In this document: positions 48,604-59,359 of the stretch, piece by piece | How the letters are laid out: every line of letters begins with the position of its first letter | How positions within the stretch are numbered: position 1 is the stretch's first letter | From: Helichrysum umbraculigerum | Taxonomy: Eukaryota; Streptophyta; Magnoliopsida; Asterales; Asteraceae | NCBI GenBank assembly: GCA_949592205.1 | Contig: CATIUR010000001.1 | Location: 265,324,250 to 265,388,249 of the forward strand | Direction: 5' to 3' | Length of the DNA: 64,000 nt | The notes under the pieces: model-generated | Seen by the model: only the letters and a program-made list of their open reading frames with translations | Told to the model about the DNA's origin: nothing | Database searches by the model: none | Program-made: the position numbers and the translations under genes

Positions 48604-48977
48604 AGATGGAGCTGAGGGAAAAGGGTCAGATTGTGTGTTGTTTGGTTGTCCTATATCTAAGTTGAGTGTGAGTGAATAAGTTGAGTAAGTCTGACTCCTT
48701 TTTGTTGCACTTCTTTTTCATTGTGACCACTAATAAAATTAATGTAGAATGTTTGTTTAATATCAGGAACAAAATTGCAAAGATTATAAATACATAGTTA
48801 AATACTAACCAATAATATAATAAAGGATTTTTAATCCTTTCCAATGAGGAGTTATCATACTTACCTCTGTTATATGTATGAATAAAATTTGGACCTGAAA
48901 GAAACAGTTTGTAGACTTGTAGTGTATCACTTATAGAAAATTGAGAATAGATGCTAATAAACTCTTGTATTGATGTA
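48604..48977. other. 3' flank of the proline-rich gene
   Basis: AATAAAATT-type sequences near 48730 and 48882 may serve as polyadenylation signals. No other gene. Confidence 0.5.
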
Positions 48978-49130
48978 CTAGATCTCAAACCCGTGTATAC
49001 ACACGGGTGTTAATTGTTTAATTAAAAAAAAAAGGTCTTAATTTTAATTTAACTAAAATAGAGGGACTTAATTGATTAATTAAGTTTGATTTAAATTGAT
49101 GATGTCATAACCATGTTTCCTATATATAAT
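48978..49130 (-). mobile_element. Helitron 3' end, minus strand
   Basis: On the minus strand: the hairpin CCCGTGTGTATACACGGG, then TTTGAGAT, then CTAG followed by T. A hairpin ~10 bases before CTRR with insertion before T is the Helitron terminus. The 5' end is not certain; it may lie near the ATT repeat at 49130-49150, making a very small element. Confidence 0.7.
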
Positions 49131-49794
49131 TTATTATTATTATTATTATTAAGATTCTTCTCACATAGTTCGATATTTTAATCTACCATATTTTGCTATT
49201 TATAGCTACGCCATTTTTTACATAATAGAAGATTCCTCTGCCAATATTTTGAATACTAAACTCCACTAGGATTTCTATACATTTTGGTTCAGGATATGTC
49301 TAGTATCGTTTTCTCCACAAGCTAATCCCCAAACAGATTACAAATTTTACAGATGTAAAACAGTCTATTTTTCTGCATCGGTGGAAGAAGAATCGAACAT
49401 AAGAATTTCTGGTTAACCATGTTCCCAGAAAAATGATACTTTTAAGAAACAACGAATACTGCTACAGTAGAAATCCATTTACGGGTCTATATGCTCCAAT
49501 TGGAACTTCCAATCCCAGAACAGGTGACTAGTATACTACCATAAAGAAACTACCTTCTATTTTAATTTTCATTCTTAAGTCCTAACATTAGTTGAAGTAT
49601 CTCTATCTCTATAGTCATATGATATAATTAATAATAATGGTTCTTTAGACCATGGTTATTAATACAGTGGGTATTAAATTCGAATACTAAAAATGAACAT
49701 TCCCAGGAGAAAAAGAAAAAAAAAAACTACAGGCCTACATGCCTATGCTACATATATAGTTGAAAAGGCAATTAATGAAGTAAAAGGTGGTGAT
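49131..49794. other. Spacer with short ATT run
   Basis: A short ATT run at ~49130-49150; otherwise nothing supported. Confidence 0.5.
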
Positions 49795-50143
49795 TTGTAC
49801 AACATTAGACCCCTCCCAACGGTAACCAGTTTGGGCAATCGGTTACCAACCGGTTTGGCCTACCCGTGCCAACGCCAACCGGTTGGCTAACCACTTGGAG
49901 CCACAACCGGTTGAAGCCGGTGATCCGATGCAAATCACTTCAAAAATTGTGGGGCCTGGGGCCCGCTTTCTTTTTTTCTTTTTTTTTTTTTTACTTTTAC
50001 AGCTTGAAAACGAAAAAAAAAAGTGGTTTGGAAGTGGTTAAACTGTTGGCACAGACGAATCAATTTTGAATCAGTTGGTGGAAAGCTGATGTGGCAGAAG
50101 TGGTTAGGAAGTAGTTCAACCACAGTTGGGAGGGGTTTTACAA
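49795..50143. mobile_element. MITE-like element, CCCCTCCCAAC ends
   Basis: TTGTACAACATTAGACCCCT then CCCAACGGT on the left; the complement of the right end gives TTGTAAAACCCCTCCCAACT. The interior has ACCGGTTGG and CCAACCGGTT words that can pair (49850-49920). Confidence 0.6.
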
Positions 50144-50370
50144 TCCATATGTGCATACACCACTATATACTATTGATTTTTGACGATTTTACGTTTCACT
50201 CGAAAGCATAGATAAGTAATTTTGGCAAGGATAAAATGATCAAAACAGGTAACCATTGTGATAAACCGTCACCAAAAAGCTAATACTCTGATCCTTCCCG
50301 AAATAGTTTGCTCACCTATTAGTTATCACAATAAATTGCATTATAATTAATGCACATTACCTAAATTATT

Positions 50371-50974
50371 ATGGGTGTTCATTTTCGGATATTCGAAGTT
50401 TTGAATATCCGATATTTTGGATAGTAAATTTCACTACCCAAAAACCTATCCAAAATTTCGGATATCCGAACTTCGGATACACAAAAATTCGGATACGGAT
50501 ATCGGGTTATCCAAATACCCGAATCAAGAAAAAAAGTATTTTTTAATTTTTTTAAATTTTCTAAAATCAAGTATATCTACGTTTAGAAGTATTTAAATAA
50601 TGATGTTACCATTATGTAAGTACAGAATATATGCATATGAAATAAATCTCAAACTTTTTATCGAAAATACTAAAAACATAGTCTTTAAAAATACAAACAA
50701 AGCCCATTTGACAAATCTTTTACGTAATAAACAAAATTATTATAAGAATTAGATTATAATACTAAAATTTAACAAAATAGCTAATATAAATCTAAAAATT
50801 ATATATTAAATTATATTTTTCGGATATCCAAACTACCCAAGATTTTGAAAATCACTACCCAATACTCATACCCAAAACTTGGGATACCAAAAAATTCGGA
50901 TATTCAAATTTTGGGATAATTTCATATCGGATATTCGGACATTGAATTTAGATACTGATATTTTGAACACCCCT
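50371..50974. mobile_element. hAT-like MITE with GGGTGTTCA ends
   Basis: GGGTGTTCATTTTC at the left and, complemented, GGGTGTTCAAAATATC at the right. Many GGATAT and ATATCC words inside (TTCGGATATCCGAA at ~50457) allow extensive self-pairing. The target duplication is not clear. Confidence 0.65.
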
Positions 50975-51795
50975 ATAAGTTATACTACGTATAAATTTAT
51001 TTTAACGGATAATAAATTTGAACGGAGGTGTAGTTGCGTATCGTAGGGCACGCCAAACAACATGATCCAATTGGACAATTTTCTGGTTCAACAGTTGGCC
51101 CAAATTATTTTATAAGATAACACTTATTAGTCCAATTACTTTTACGTTTAGTTGGGCTGAAAGATACAGTTAGACATTTGAACACTTATACCTCACACTT
51201 CTAGCTTGACTTTAGGGTAAATGCGTCGAGCTAAAACCATTTATGTGGTACCAACCATAGTCACGTCATTGTTGTGGCATCAATAAAGTGGAACCGCCCC
51301 GGCCTGCTGATATGATCAAACTATAACAATATCTTTTTGCTAATAATTTCGATTTGTCGGTTAGGGAAATTAAGGTGGTTGGTTTAATTAGAGCTTAGAA
51401 GTTTAAGTTTCATTTTTTTCATACAGTTATTTCAGTTGTACGTAGTTTATGGATTACCGTATAATATGACACTTGACGTTGCAAGATTAATAAATAAAAA
51501 TGTAAACTGGATTTATTAGCAATGAAAAACGGCACGCATTTGTCATATTTTTCACTAAGTAGTACGTGGATGTGACGATGGTAGCTTAGATTATACAAAA
51601 TCACACGATAAATAAAGATCGAGAAGGATTTTTGAGGTGGCTGTTTTAATATCTTTTGGTCCATGCACTTGTAATACTCTAAACCAAACGTGTGTCAATG
51701 TGGGGCCGTGGGCGGCATCCAAAGATTTCCAGAAAATCTAAATATTATTAAAAGAAATGATAAGGTTAAGAGGAGAAGGTATTATTTGAGGTATT
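50975..51795. other. Non-coding spacer
   Basis: No gene supported; an 81-codon minus ORF at 51419-51664 has no features. Confidence 0.5.
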
Positions 51796-52236
51796 GGGTG
51801 TGTTTGGTAAAACTAGATGGAGCTGGAGCTGAAGTTGGAGATGGAGATGGAGCTGAAAGTTAGAAGCTGGAGATGGAGCTTTTCTTTAGAGCTGGAGCTG
51901 AAGCTTTTAGTTTTAAATATGTGTTTGGCAAACTAGTTGGGGCTGGAGTTTATCTATGTAAAATTACACAAATGGACATGATGATTTACAATTCTAAATT
52001 TTTAATAATTATAAGAAGGGTATTGTAGTAATTTAATAATTAAGAGATGGAGATTCTTTAAGGAAGCTAGTTTTAGTAGCTTCTAGTTGAGGGGATTATT
52101 ATCTAAATAATCCCTATTCTAGTTTTTATGCCAAACAAGCATTGTAAATTTTGAAGGGATTGAGATTCTTGAAATTAGAATCTCAATCTCCAATAATCTC
52201 CAAGAATCCTTTAAAGTTGGGTTGCCAAACACACCC
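51796..52236. mobile_element. Harbinger-like MITE
   Basis: 441 bases with ends GGGTGTGTTTGGTAA and, complemented, GGGTGTGTTTGGCAA, flanked by ATT on both sides. The left part is a run of GGAGCT and GGAGAT words (51816-51920) and a looser run of AATCTC words follows near the right end. It has the same end type as 36750-37111 but a different interior. Confidence 0.8.
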
Positions 52237-52239
52237 ATT

Positions 52240-53790
52240 ATTTGAGGAGAAGGAGGAGAAGAATTTTCAAATTTTCATTTTTACCCCCTCCACCTTTTTA
52301 ATAGTGTATACTACTCCCTCCTACTTTCTTCCTACCCTCCCCTCCACCACCCACCACTAGCTGCTGCCACCCGCCGACGCCGCCACAGGTCGTCAGAAAA
52401 AAAAAAATCAACTTTTAAAAAAAAAAAAATTTTAAAAAAAATTTTAAATGTTTTTTTTCATAATTTTTTTTCCAATTTTTTTTTTTACATATTATCACTT
52501 TGTTCATCATTTTATTATTTTTATTGCATTTTGTATATATGTTTAGTAGATATTATTCGTTTTTACTGCATTTTTGTATTTTACACATAATTCTTTTGAT
52601 TTGTTTACTGCATTTTATTTAACACCTCAATCTTATATATATTGTTTGTTTTTTACTGCATTTTAAGTTATACATAATATATTTTTTTACTGCATTTTGT
52701 TAAAATTACTTTGCATTTTATTATTATTCACTGCATTTTGCATATATTTCATATATTACATATTGTTTATTTTTTACCGCATTTTATATTATACATATGA
52801 TCCATTTTTACTGCATTTTGTATGAAAGTATAATACATACTACTGTTTTTATTGCATTTTGCATATATTTATTTAGTACACATTGTTCATTTTACTGCAT
52901 TTTATATTATATATAATCTATTTGTACCGCATTTTATTTTTTTTACTGCATTTTGTTATTTTCACTGCATTTTATATTATACATAATCTATTTGTACTGC
53001 ATTTTGTTATTTTCACTGCATTTTGTTATTTTTGCTGCATTTTTCATATATTTCATTCATTATATATTGTTTGTTATTCACTGCATTTTGTATTTTACAT
53101 ATTATCGATTTGTACTGCATTTTGTATTTTACATATTATCAATTTGTATTGCATTTTGTATTAAAGTATAATACATATTGTTGTTTTTATTGCATTTTGC
53201 ATATACATCATTTAGGACATATTGTTCTTTTTTTACTGCATTTTAGATTATATATATAATCCATTTGTACGGTATTTTGTTGACGTCGGGTATAGAAGAT
53301 GCGGTAAAATATATAAAAGTTTTAGTTAATTAACAATAATATACAAAATGTAGTGAAAAAAACGTATAGTTTTATTAAAAATGTAGTATGAAAAGGAATA
53401 CTATATCTAATAAAAGATTTATAGGATAAAAATTTGAAAAAAAAAATTTTGAAAAAAAAAATTTTTTTGAAATTTTTTTTTTTCGGCGGCCGGAATCCGA
53501 CGGCGGCAGTCAGGTGGTGGCAGCAAGTGGTGGGGTGGTGGTAGGTGGGGTTGGAGGAAGAAGAAGGTAGGAGGGAGAAGAAAATAAAGTGGAAGGGTTA
53601 AAATGTAAAAGTCTAAATAGTGGAAGGGGTGTGGAGTGAAAATTAATGTTATGTTTTTTTTTTTATTAACTAATACCCTTATTTTTGAAAGTAATTACAA
53701 AATTGCCACCCTTTTTAACCATTGATCCAACCCAAAAGATCATCCAATGGCCACAAATAAAACTTATCCTCCTTCTCCTCATATGATCCC
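52240..53790. mobile_element. Inverted-repeat element carrying an ACTGCATTTT array
   Basis: The left arm (52240-52400: GAGGAGAAGGAGGA, CTACTTTCTTCCTACC, CACCACTAGCTGCTGCCACC) and the right arm (53470-53790) are diverged inverted copies; the right one is longer. Between them, 52550-53280 is an irregular tandem array of TACTGCATTTTGTAT-like words, more than twenty. The A and T runs at the array edges also pair. No transposase is visible, so this is non-autonomous. Confidence 0.65.
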
Positions 53791-53867
53791 TTCCCCTGTG
53801 ATCCCCAATCTAAAAGAAAACTTTGCTAGTCTAATCTAATATAATAATAATAATAATAATAAACATT

Positions 53868-54035
53868 AATAATATAAACATATAAACATTAATAAAAGAA
53901 AACTTTGCTAGCTTCAATTTTGCTTCAAAATTAACTCTATTAACCAATGAGAATGAAGTATATCACATTCAATTAACCAATCAAATGTAAGAATTTATCT
54001 AATAAATCTCTTTTCAAAAACCCCCATATTTTTAT
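53868..54035 (+). repeat. AAAAGAAAACTTTGCTAG repeat, copy 2
   Basis: Close to 38446-38620 (TAATAAAAGAAAACTTTGCT, then AATTTTGCTTCAAAA and AATCTCTTTTC). A truncated extra copy of its start precedes it at 53813. Confidence 0.65.
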
Positions 54036-55145
54036 TTTTATTTATATAAATAATAAGATAAGATAATAATACTAATAATAATTTAATTTTCGTTAGTAAA
54101 TAAATAAAACATGAAACCTTATCTCTTAGAAATATAATAATATAATAATAATAATCATAATAATAATAAACAATATACCGATGGGCACAAGCTTTTATAA
54201 ATTATAAATTAAATTTACTAGGTGATATGTATTAACTACTCCGTATGTGATATATAATGTAAAATCACATATACTGTTAAAAATCATCATAATCATATCA
54301 TTATAATTTATATGACAACATTGAAATATACATGAGGTCTTTTTTTATCTTTGGGTGGAAATTGATCCTTGCTCCACATAGATGAAAATTGGTGAAATAT
54401 GCCGGTTTTGTTAAGATTTAATGAGTTTCACATAATTTGGCCCAATAAACAAAATTTAAGGTTAAACATGAGGTGGGTTCAATGAAGAATAGTAAAAAAA
54501 TAAATAATGGGAGAACCTATAGGAATGCTTCATTTTATTTAAAGCTCAATTCCTGCTCGAAACTTTAAAAACAAATATATCATAAATGAGATGACTAAAA
54601 ATTATAAATATTACATATTCAGAATCAACGTCTTTTTTCCGATTAGATATCTCACAAACTATACTTTCGACAAACTTTTTTTATTTTTGTCGGTTCTTAA
54701 AAGATGCGACTCATATATATAATCACATATGATTTATGATAAAATATAACAGTTGTACACGATTATTCATCAATGGTTGTCGGGTCTTAAAAAATGTGAC
54801 TTATATAATTACATGTGATTTATAATAAAAAAAATATAGCATTGGTATACCATTATTCATCAATTGTGAGTGTTAAATCACAATTGATTTAACATGTTTA
54901 TAATTTGATTGTAAATATAATCACATATGAGTGTTAAATCACATGTGATTTAACCTTACGAATTTCAAGCCCATGGATTTCACAACAATAATCAAAATTT
55001 TAATTTAATTACACATTCAATTGACCAATCAAATCATTTAATTTTCTTAGAAAATTTAATCAACTAATTATCCTAAAATTTATAATTTTGAAAAAAGATC
55101 ATGTAAAAAATAATTCCCTTATAAACCTTATCTCGATAATTTTAT
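54036..55145. other. AT-rich non-coding spacer
   Basis: Repeated ATCACATATGATTTA and GTGTTAAATCACA words around 54720-54950 suggest a decayed local repeat. No gene. Confidence 0.45.
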
Positions 55146-55529
55146 TATATATATTAACAATAACAAGCTTATATATTATCAAACAATATAAAATTAGGGT
55201 TAAAGCTACAGATCCGCAATTAACTTTTACTTTTGTACCGAGTTAGGTAATGAACCGGTTTTATAACTAAAGTAGGTATCAAACTTTCAAATTTTGTGTC
55301 GAGTTAACTATTACATGGCAAATTATCGTAATGCCAAAATCGATTCGTTACCTAACACAGTGAAAAAGTGAAAGTTCGTTGTCAATATGTAGCTTTAACC
55401 CTAAACATTAATTAATTATTATTTGCTACACATCAGTTGAAACATGCAAGTGAGTTAAATTTAATATACTAAATATCTATTAATTAATTATTATTATATT
55501 ATAACACTATGAAACAAACGAAAATTTTT

Positions 55530-55602
<73 letters not shown>

Positions 55603-55780
55603 CAATAACAAGCTTATATTTTATCAAACAGTATAAATATTGAATAAATTTTTATTTTCTACTCATTAGTCGAAACATGCAAGTGAGTGCGTATTATTGA
55701 GTTAATGTAATACATTAAATATTATCTGATTAATTATTATTTTTATCATTAGAACTCTATGAAACAAATGAACATATTTA
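55146..55780. repeat. Tandem duplication holding a MITE and an (AT)33 repeat
   Basis: ATATATTAACAATAACAAGCTTATAT occurs, as shorter words, at ~55147 and ~55592, and both are followed by ATTATCAAACA or TTTATCAAACA, CGAAACATGCAAGTGAG/TGAAACATGCAAGTGAG and ATGAAACAAA(C/T)GAA. The first unit is longer because a MITE sits in it (55197-55401); (AT)33 at 55535-55599 separates the units. Confidence 0.8.
55197..55401. mobile_element. 205-bp MITE in the first unit
   Basis: Inverted ends GGGTTAAAGCTACA and the complement of TGTAGCTTTAACCC, followed by pairing of AACTTTTACTTTTG-like words. It is missing from the second unit of the tandem duplication, which shows the empty site. Confidence 0.8.
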
Positions 55781-56293
55781 TTTAATACAATCAAACTTTA
55801 GTTACATATTTACAATGAACAAAGTACGCATTTATTTTACAATAATCGTGTGCATATATAGGTTTCAAACTCTATATTAATAATTTCTAAAAAAACTATG
55901 CTTAAGTTTCATTTTACATTAACCGTATCATGTGTTTATACGGGATTAGAACTCTATATATTAATCACCATAAATGGATAAAGTATTCATTTAATAGTTT
56001 TCATGTGCATACACGGGTTTAAAGTTTAAACACTATATTAATAAAAAAAAAAAACTATGCTTTGTTTCATATTACGTTAACTGTGTATATACAAGGATTT
56101 AAAACTCTATATTGATCAAGGAAAAACTATGTTCAGTACAATCAAAACTGGAATATGTATTCATTTTTACATTGACCTGTATTTACACAGAGTCAACTCA
56201 CGATTACATATTAATGGTGACAAATGTTGCCTATATTTGAATAAAATAATTATTCTTACACAGCTCGTGTTAATACACGGATTTAAAACCTAG
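55781..56293 (+). repeat. Array of Helitron 3'-end-like units
   Basis: Five or six units of about 85-100 bases, each with an AC/GT hairpin of the TGTGTATACACGGG type followed by TTTAAA(A/G)CTCTATATTAAT-like sequence (near 55853, 55932, 56013, 56088, 56180). The last ends in ACACGGATTTAAAACCTAGT, with CTAG at 56290-56293 before T, a proper Helitron terminus. Confidence 0.65.
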
Positions 56294-56341
56294 TAATATA
56301 ATGAAAATAAACCGGCCTGTTAATTCACAAAATTTTGACTT

Positions 56342-57351
56342 CTCTATATATCTATATCTATACTATAATATAATATAATACATTGGTGATGTTTTTTTAA
56401 GAGTGAAATTACTAATTTACCCCTAACATTATAACTGATATTTGAAAAACTTACTTGAAATTATTAATATACTCCTACATCTATTAAAATCTCATTAATA
56501 CCATCATTATTAAACTTTAAAATATTAAACATATGACATTATTAAAAGCTTTTTCTATATCTATCTACACTAATATATAATGCATTTCAATATTTTTTTA
56601 AGATATAATTTACTAATTTATCCCTAACATTATTATAAGTATTTGGAAAATCTACTTGAAATTACTAACATACCCCTACATATATAATTAAATCTTATAT
56701 AGACTGTCATCATTAAACTTTAATGTAATCATAATATGGACGACGAGAAGGTCGGAACGAGACGAACATGTTAGCAAATTTTCGTAGGCGGTTTGTCCAC
56801 GGTTTATTAGTCAAATTCCATCTCTAAAGCCTCCAAAATAAGTTTTTTCCAATTTTACACATTTTTCAAGGTGTTGTAAGATATTAAAAATGAACTCTCA
56901 ATAGTGTTTTTTATGAAATTGTAAATTTAAGCGATTGTTTGTATTTTTAATTTCATTTTTGTACAATCAATTCCTATATCCTATATTAGAGAGTTTCAAT
57001 TTGTTAATCAAATTTTAGGATTTCAACGTGGTATACATAATGTTTAGTATCTACTACCTACATAAGATTGTATTTATCGTTAGTCTCGAAACAACCCATG
57101 ATTTCATAAATTACAACTTGAACCTAGCCATTGTGAACTTGCAATCTAATAGCCGCAACTCAAAACCCGAGCATCGAGTTCGCAATGATATTTCTTACAG
57201 AAAAAAAGTAAAGAGGTGATTTTTTCAATTAAAGAAAAAATATATCGTAGTGTATTGTAATATATAGATCTTAATTGTGATTTACATACTACTTATAGAA
57301 TGAAATAAAACAAAAAACTTATCCCGCTACAATGCGCGGGTAATCTGCTAG
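56342..57351 (+). mobile_element. Non-autonomous Helitron with a duplicated 5' end
   Basis: The 3' end is diagnostic: hairpin CCCGC-TACAATGC-GCGGG (57323-57340), then TAATCTG and CTAG (57348-57351) before T. Two 5'-end-like segments occur, near 56342 (TCTCTATATATCTATATC) and near 56560 (TCTATCTACACTAATATA). Each is followed by the same ~150 bases (ATTTACCCCTAACATT or ATTTATCCCTAACATT, TACTTGAAATTA). No Rep/helicase is encoded; ORF 57028-57219 has no domain. Confidence 0.75.
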
Positions 57352-57583
57352 TATTGCATACAAGATATGATTCAAATGTATCAAATTAATTGTAAAACCA
57401 TAAAAGTTATGATATAAAATAGTACTACTATAGATGAATGATTATCGATAGTTTAGATAATTATTAATTATCAATAAATGGATGAGGTTCAGAAGAGAAG
57501 GTATTATAATCCTTATCAAAATTATTAATTAAAATATATTAATTGATAGAATTTAGTCATATTCTTTTTTAAAAAATAAATCG

Positions 57584-57925
57584 TATGATTCATTCGTAAA
57601 TTTAGGAAAATATATGGATAAATCATAAATATGATTTATTTAAATTTGGTGAAAGAAAGCATTATGATTGGTCAATAGAGTTTTAATGAAATAGAGTATT
57701 CTGATTGGTCAATAGATGTTGATTTTGAGCAAAATTGGAGGTAGCAAAGTTTTCTTTTATTAATATTCCGTATGATTCATTCGTAAATTTAGGAAAATAT
57801 ATGGATAAATTATAAATATGATTTATTTTAAATTGGTGAAAGAAAGCATTATGATTGGTCAATCGAGTTTTAATGAAATAGAGCATTCTGATTTGTCAAT
57901 AGTGGTTGATGTTGAAAAAATATAT
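57584..57925 (-). repeat. AAAAGAAAACTTTGCTAG repeat, two tandem copies on the minus strand
   Basis: CGTATGATTCATTCGTAAAT starts at 57585 and ~57768 (period ~183). Both units contain AAAGCATTATGATTGGTCAA and GTTTTAATGAAATAGAG; the first ends in AGCAAAGTTTTCTTTTATTA. This is the inverted form of the copies at 38446 and 53868. Confidence 0.75.
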
Positions 57926-58122
57926 TGATTTTTGTTCATTGAAAATGGAAATAAAGGATATATAATACTAATGAATTAGCACAATACATAATAAATAATG
58001 TGTAGAGTCCTTTTTATTCTATTTAAAACATTAAAAAGTGTTAGCAATAATAAAACATCTTATTTATGGTTTTACTAAATTCTTATAACACATTTTCATC
58101 CATTTAAATCATGTCCATCATA
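57926..58122. other. Short AT-rich spacer
   Basis: Nothing supported. Confidence 0.4.
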
Positions 58123-58465
58123 GTTATCAAGATCGCGATCTTGATCGTAAGATCGTACGATCTTACGATCCTACTTCATAAAAACGTGCAAGATCGTTGT
58201 AGGATCGTAATTTCATAGGATCGCATCTAAGATCGTAAGTCAAGATCGTAGGATCGCTAACAAGATCGTAAGATCGGTTGTAAGATCGTACAAAAGATCG
58301 TAATTAAGATCGTAGGATCGTTTTAATTTTTAAAAAAATTTATATATGAATTATTTTTTATATAAAATATTTATTAAAGTAGTATCTTACGATCCCGATC
58401 CGATCTTACGATTCCGATCTTGTGAAGATAAAAACGATCTTTGTCAAGATCCCGATCTTGACAAC
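58123..58465. mobile_element. MITE-like element packed with GATC words
   Basis: The ends GTTATCAAGATCGCGATCTT and, complemented, GTTGTCAAGATCGGGATCTT are inverted repeats. I count about 25 GATC in 343 bases, mostly as AAGATCGTA and TACGATCTT, so the piece can fold on itself in many ways. No coding capacity; target duplication unclear. Confidence 0.65.
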
Positions 58466-58479
58466 CTTGATGTCCATGG

Positions 58480-59065
58480 TTAAGATTTTAGTAGGGTTGA
58501 AACCTATTTTTAACAAAAGGTGTATATATAACTAAGTGTTGTTGTGAACTTGTGGTATTAAACTTTTTTTAACGGACAAATTGGTTAATTGAAAAAATTA
58601 GGGTTGAGATTTTAAAAATACTTTTTTCTAAAAAGAGTTAATGATACAATGTTTTTTTAGGTTAAATATAAATATAAATTTGTATAATGTAGTTTAAATC
58701 CTACTTTATACGGAGTATACTCAATGGGAAAGCTTGATTTATAATATTGATGGATTTATAAATATATAATACTTGTTTACTACATTACATTTCAATAGTA
58801 ATAGTAATTAAATAGATAAAATATGATTTTCAAAAAAAAATTGAAAGAAAAAGTAATTTCCTTACGTAAATTACTATAAAAGGAAGAAAAAAAGAGAGGG
58901 AAAATAACTAATTAGCTTAATGGTTAATATTTTGGTAGGGTTCAAACCTATTTTTGACAAAAGGTGTATATGTAACTCATTGTTGTTGTCGTATTAAACC
59001 TATTTTTAATGTACAAATTGGTTAACTGAAAAAATTGGGTTTGAGATTTTAAAAGTACTTTTTTT
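58480..59065. repeat. Two direct repeats of ~150-165 bp
   Basis: 58483-58645 and 58918-59065 share GTAGGGTT(G/C)AAACCTATTTTT, ACAAAAGGTGTATAT, GTACAAATTGGTTAA-like and GAGATTTTAAAA(A/G)TACTTTTT. The ~270 bases between them are AT-rich with no feature. Confidence 0.7.
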
Positions 59066-59359
59066 CTTTCTATAAAGATGTCGCACCCCCAAATTTGTAC
59101 AGCGGAAGCGAATAGGGTCGGAGCGCGACTAATCAGTAATCATTGCACAAAGTTACAACAAACGACCTCTAAATGAGACGTTTAGAAAATACATTTCATA
59201 GAATATAAAGTTCACAAAATATCGTTTGTGAATCCACAACTAAGTCTGGAGATTCTAGTACATAATCACTAGTACAAAAATAATAATGCAAGAAAATCTC
59301 CGTTGTTTGTAAAATATGCGACTCGAGCTAGTGCTTCCAAAAGCATCCTACAGCGCCTG

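Noticed and set aside
55781..56293. CRISPR-like spaced repeats
   Set aside because: Eukaryotic context, degenerate units of uneven length; the Helitron-end explanation fits better.
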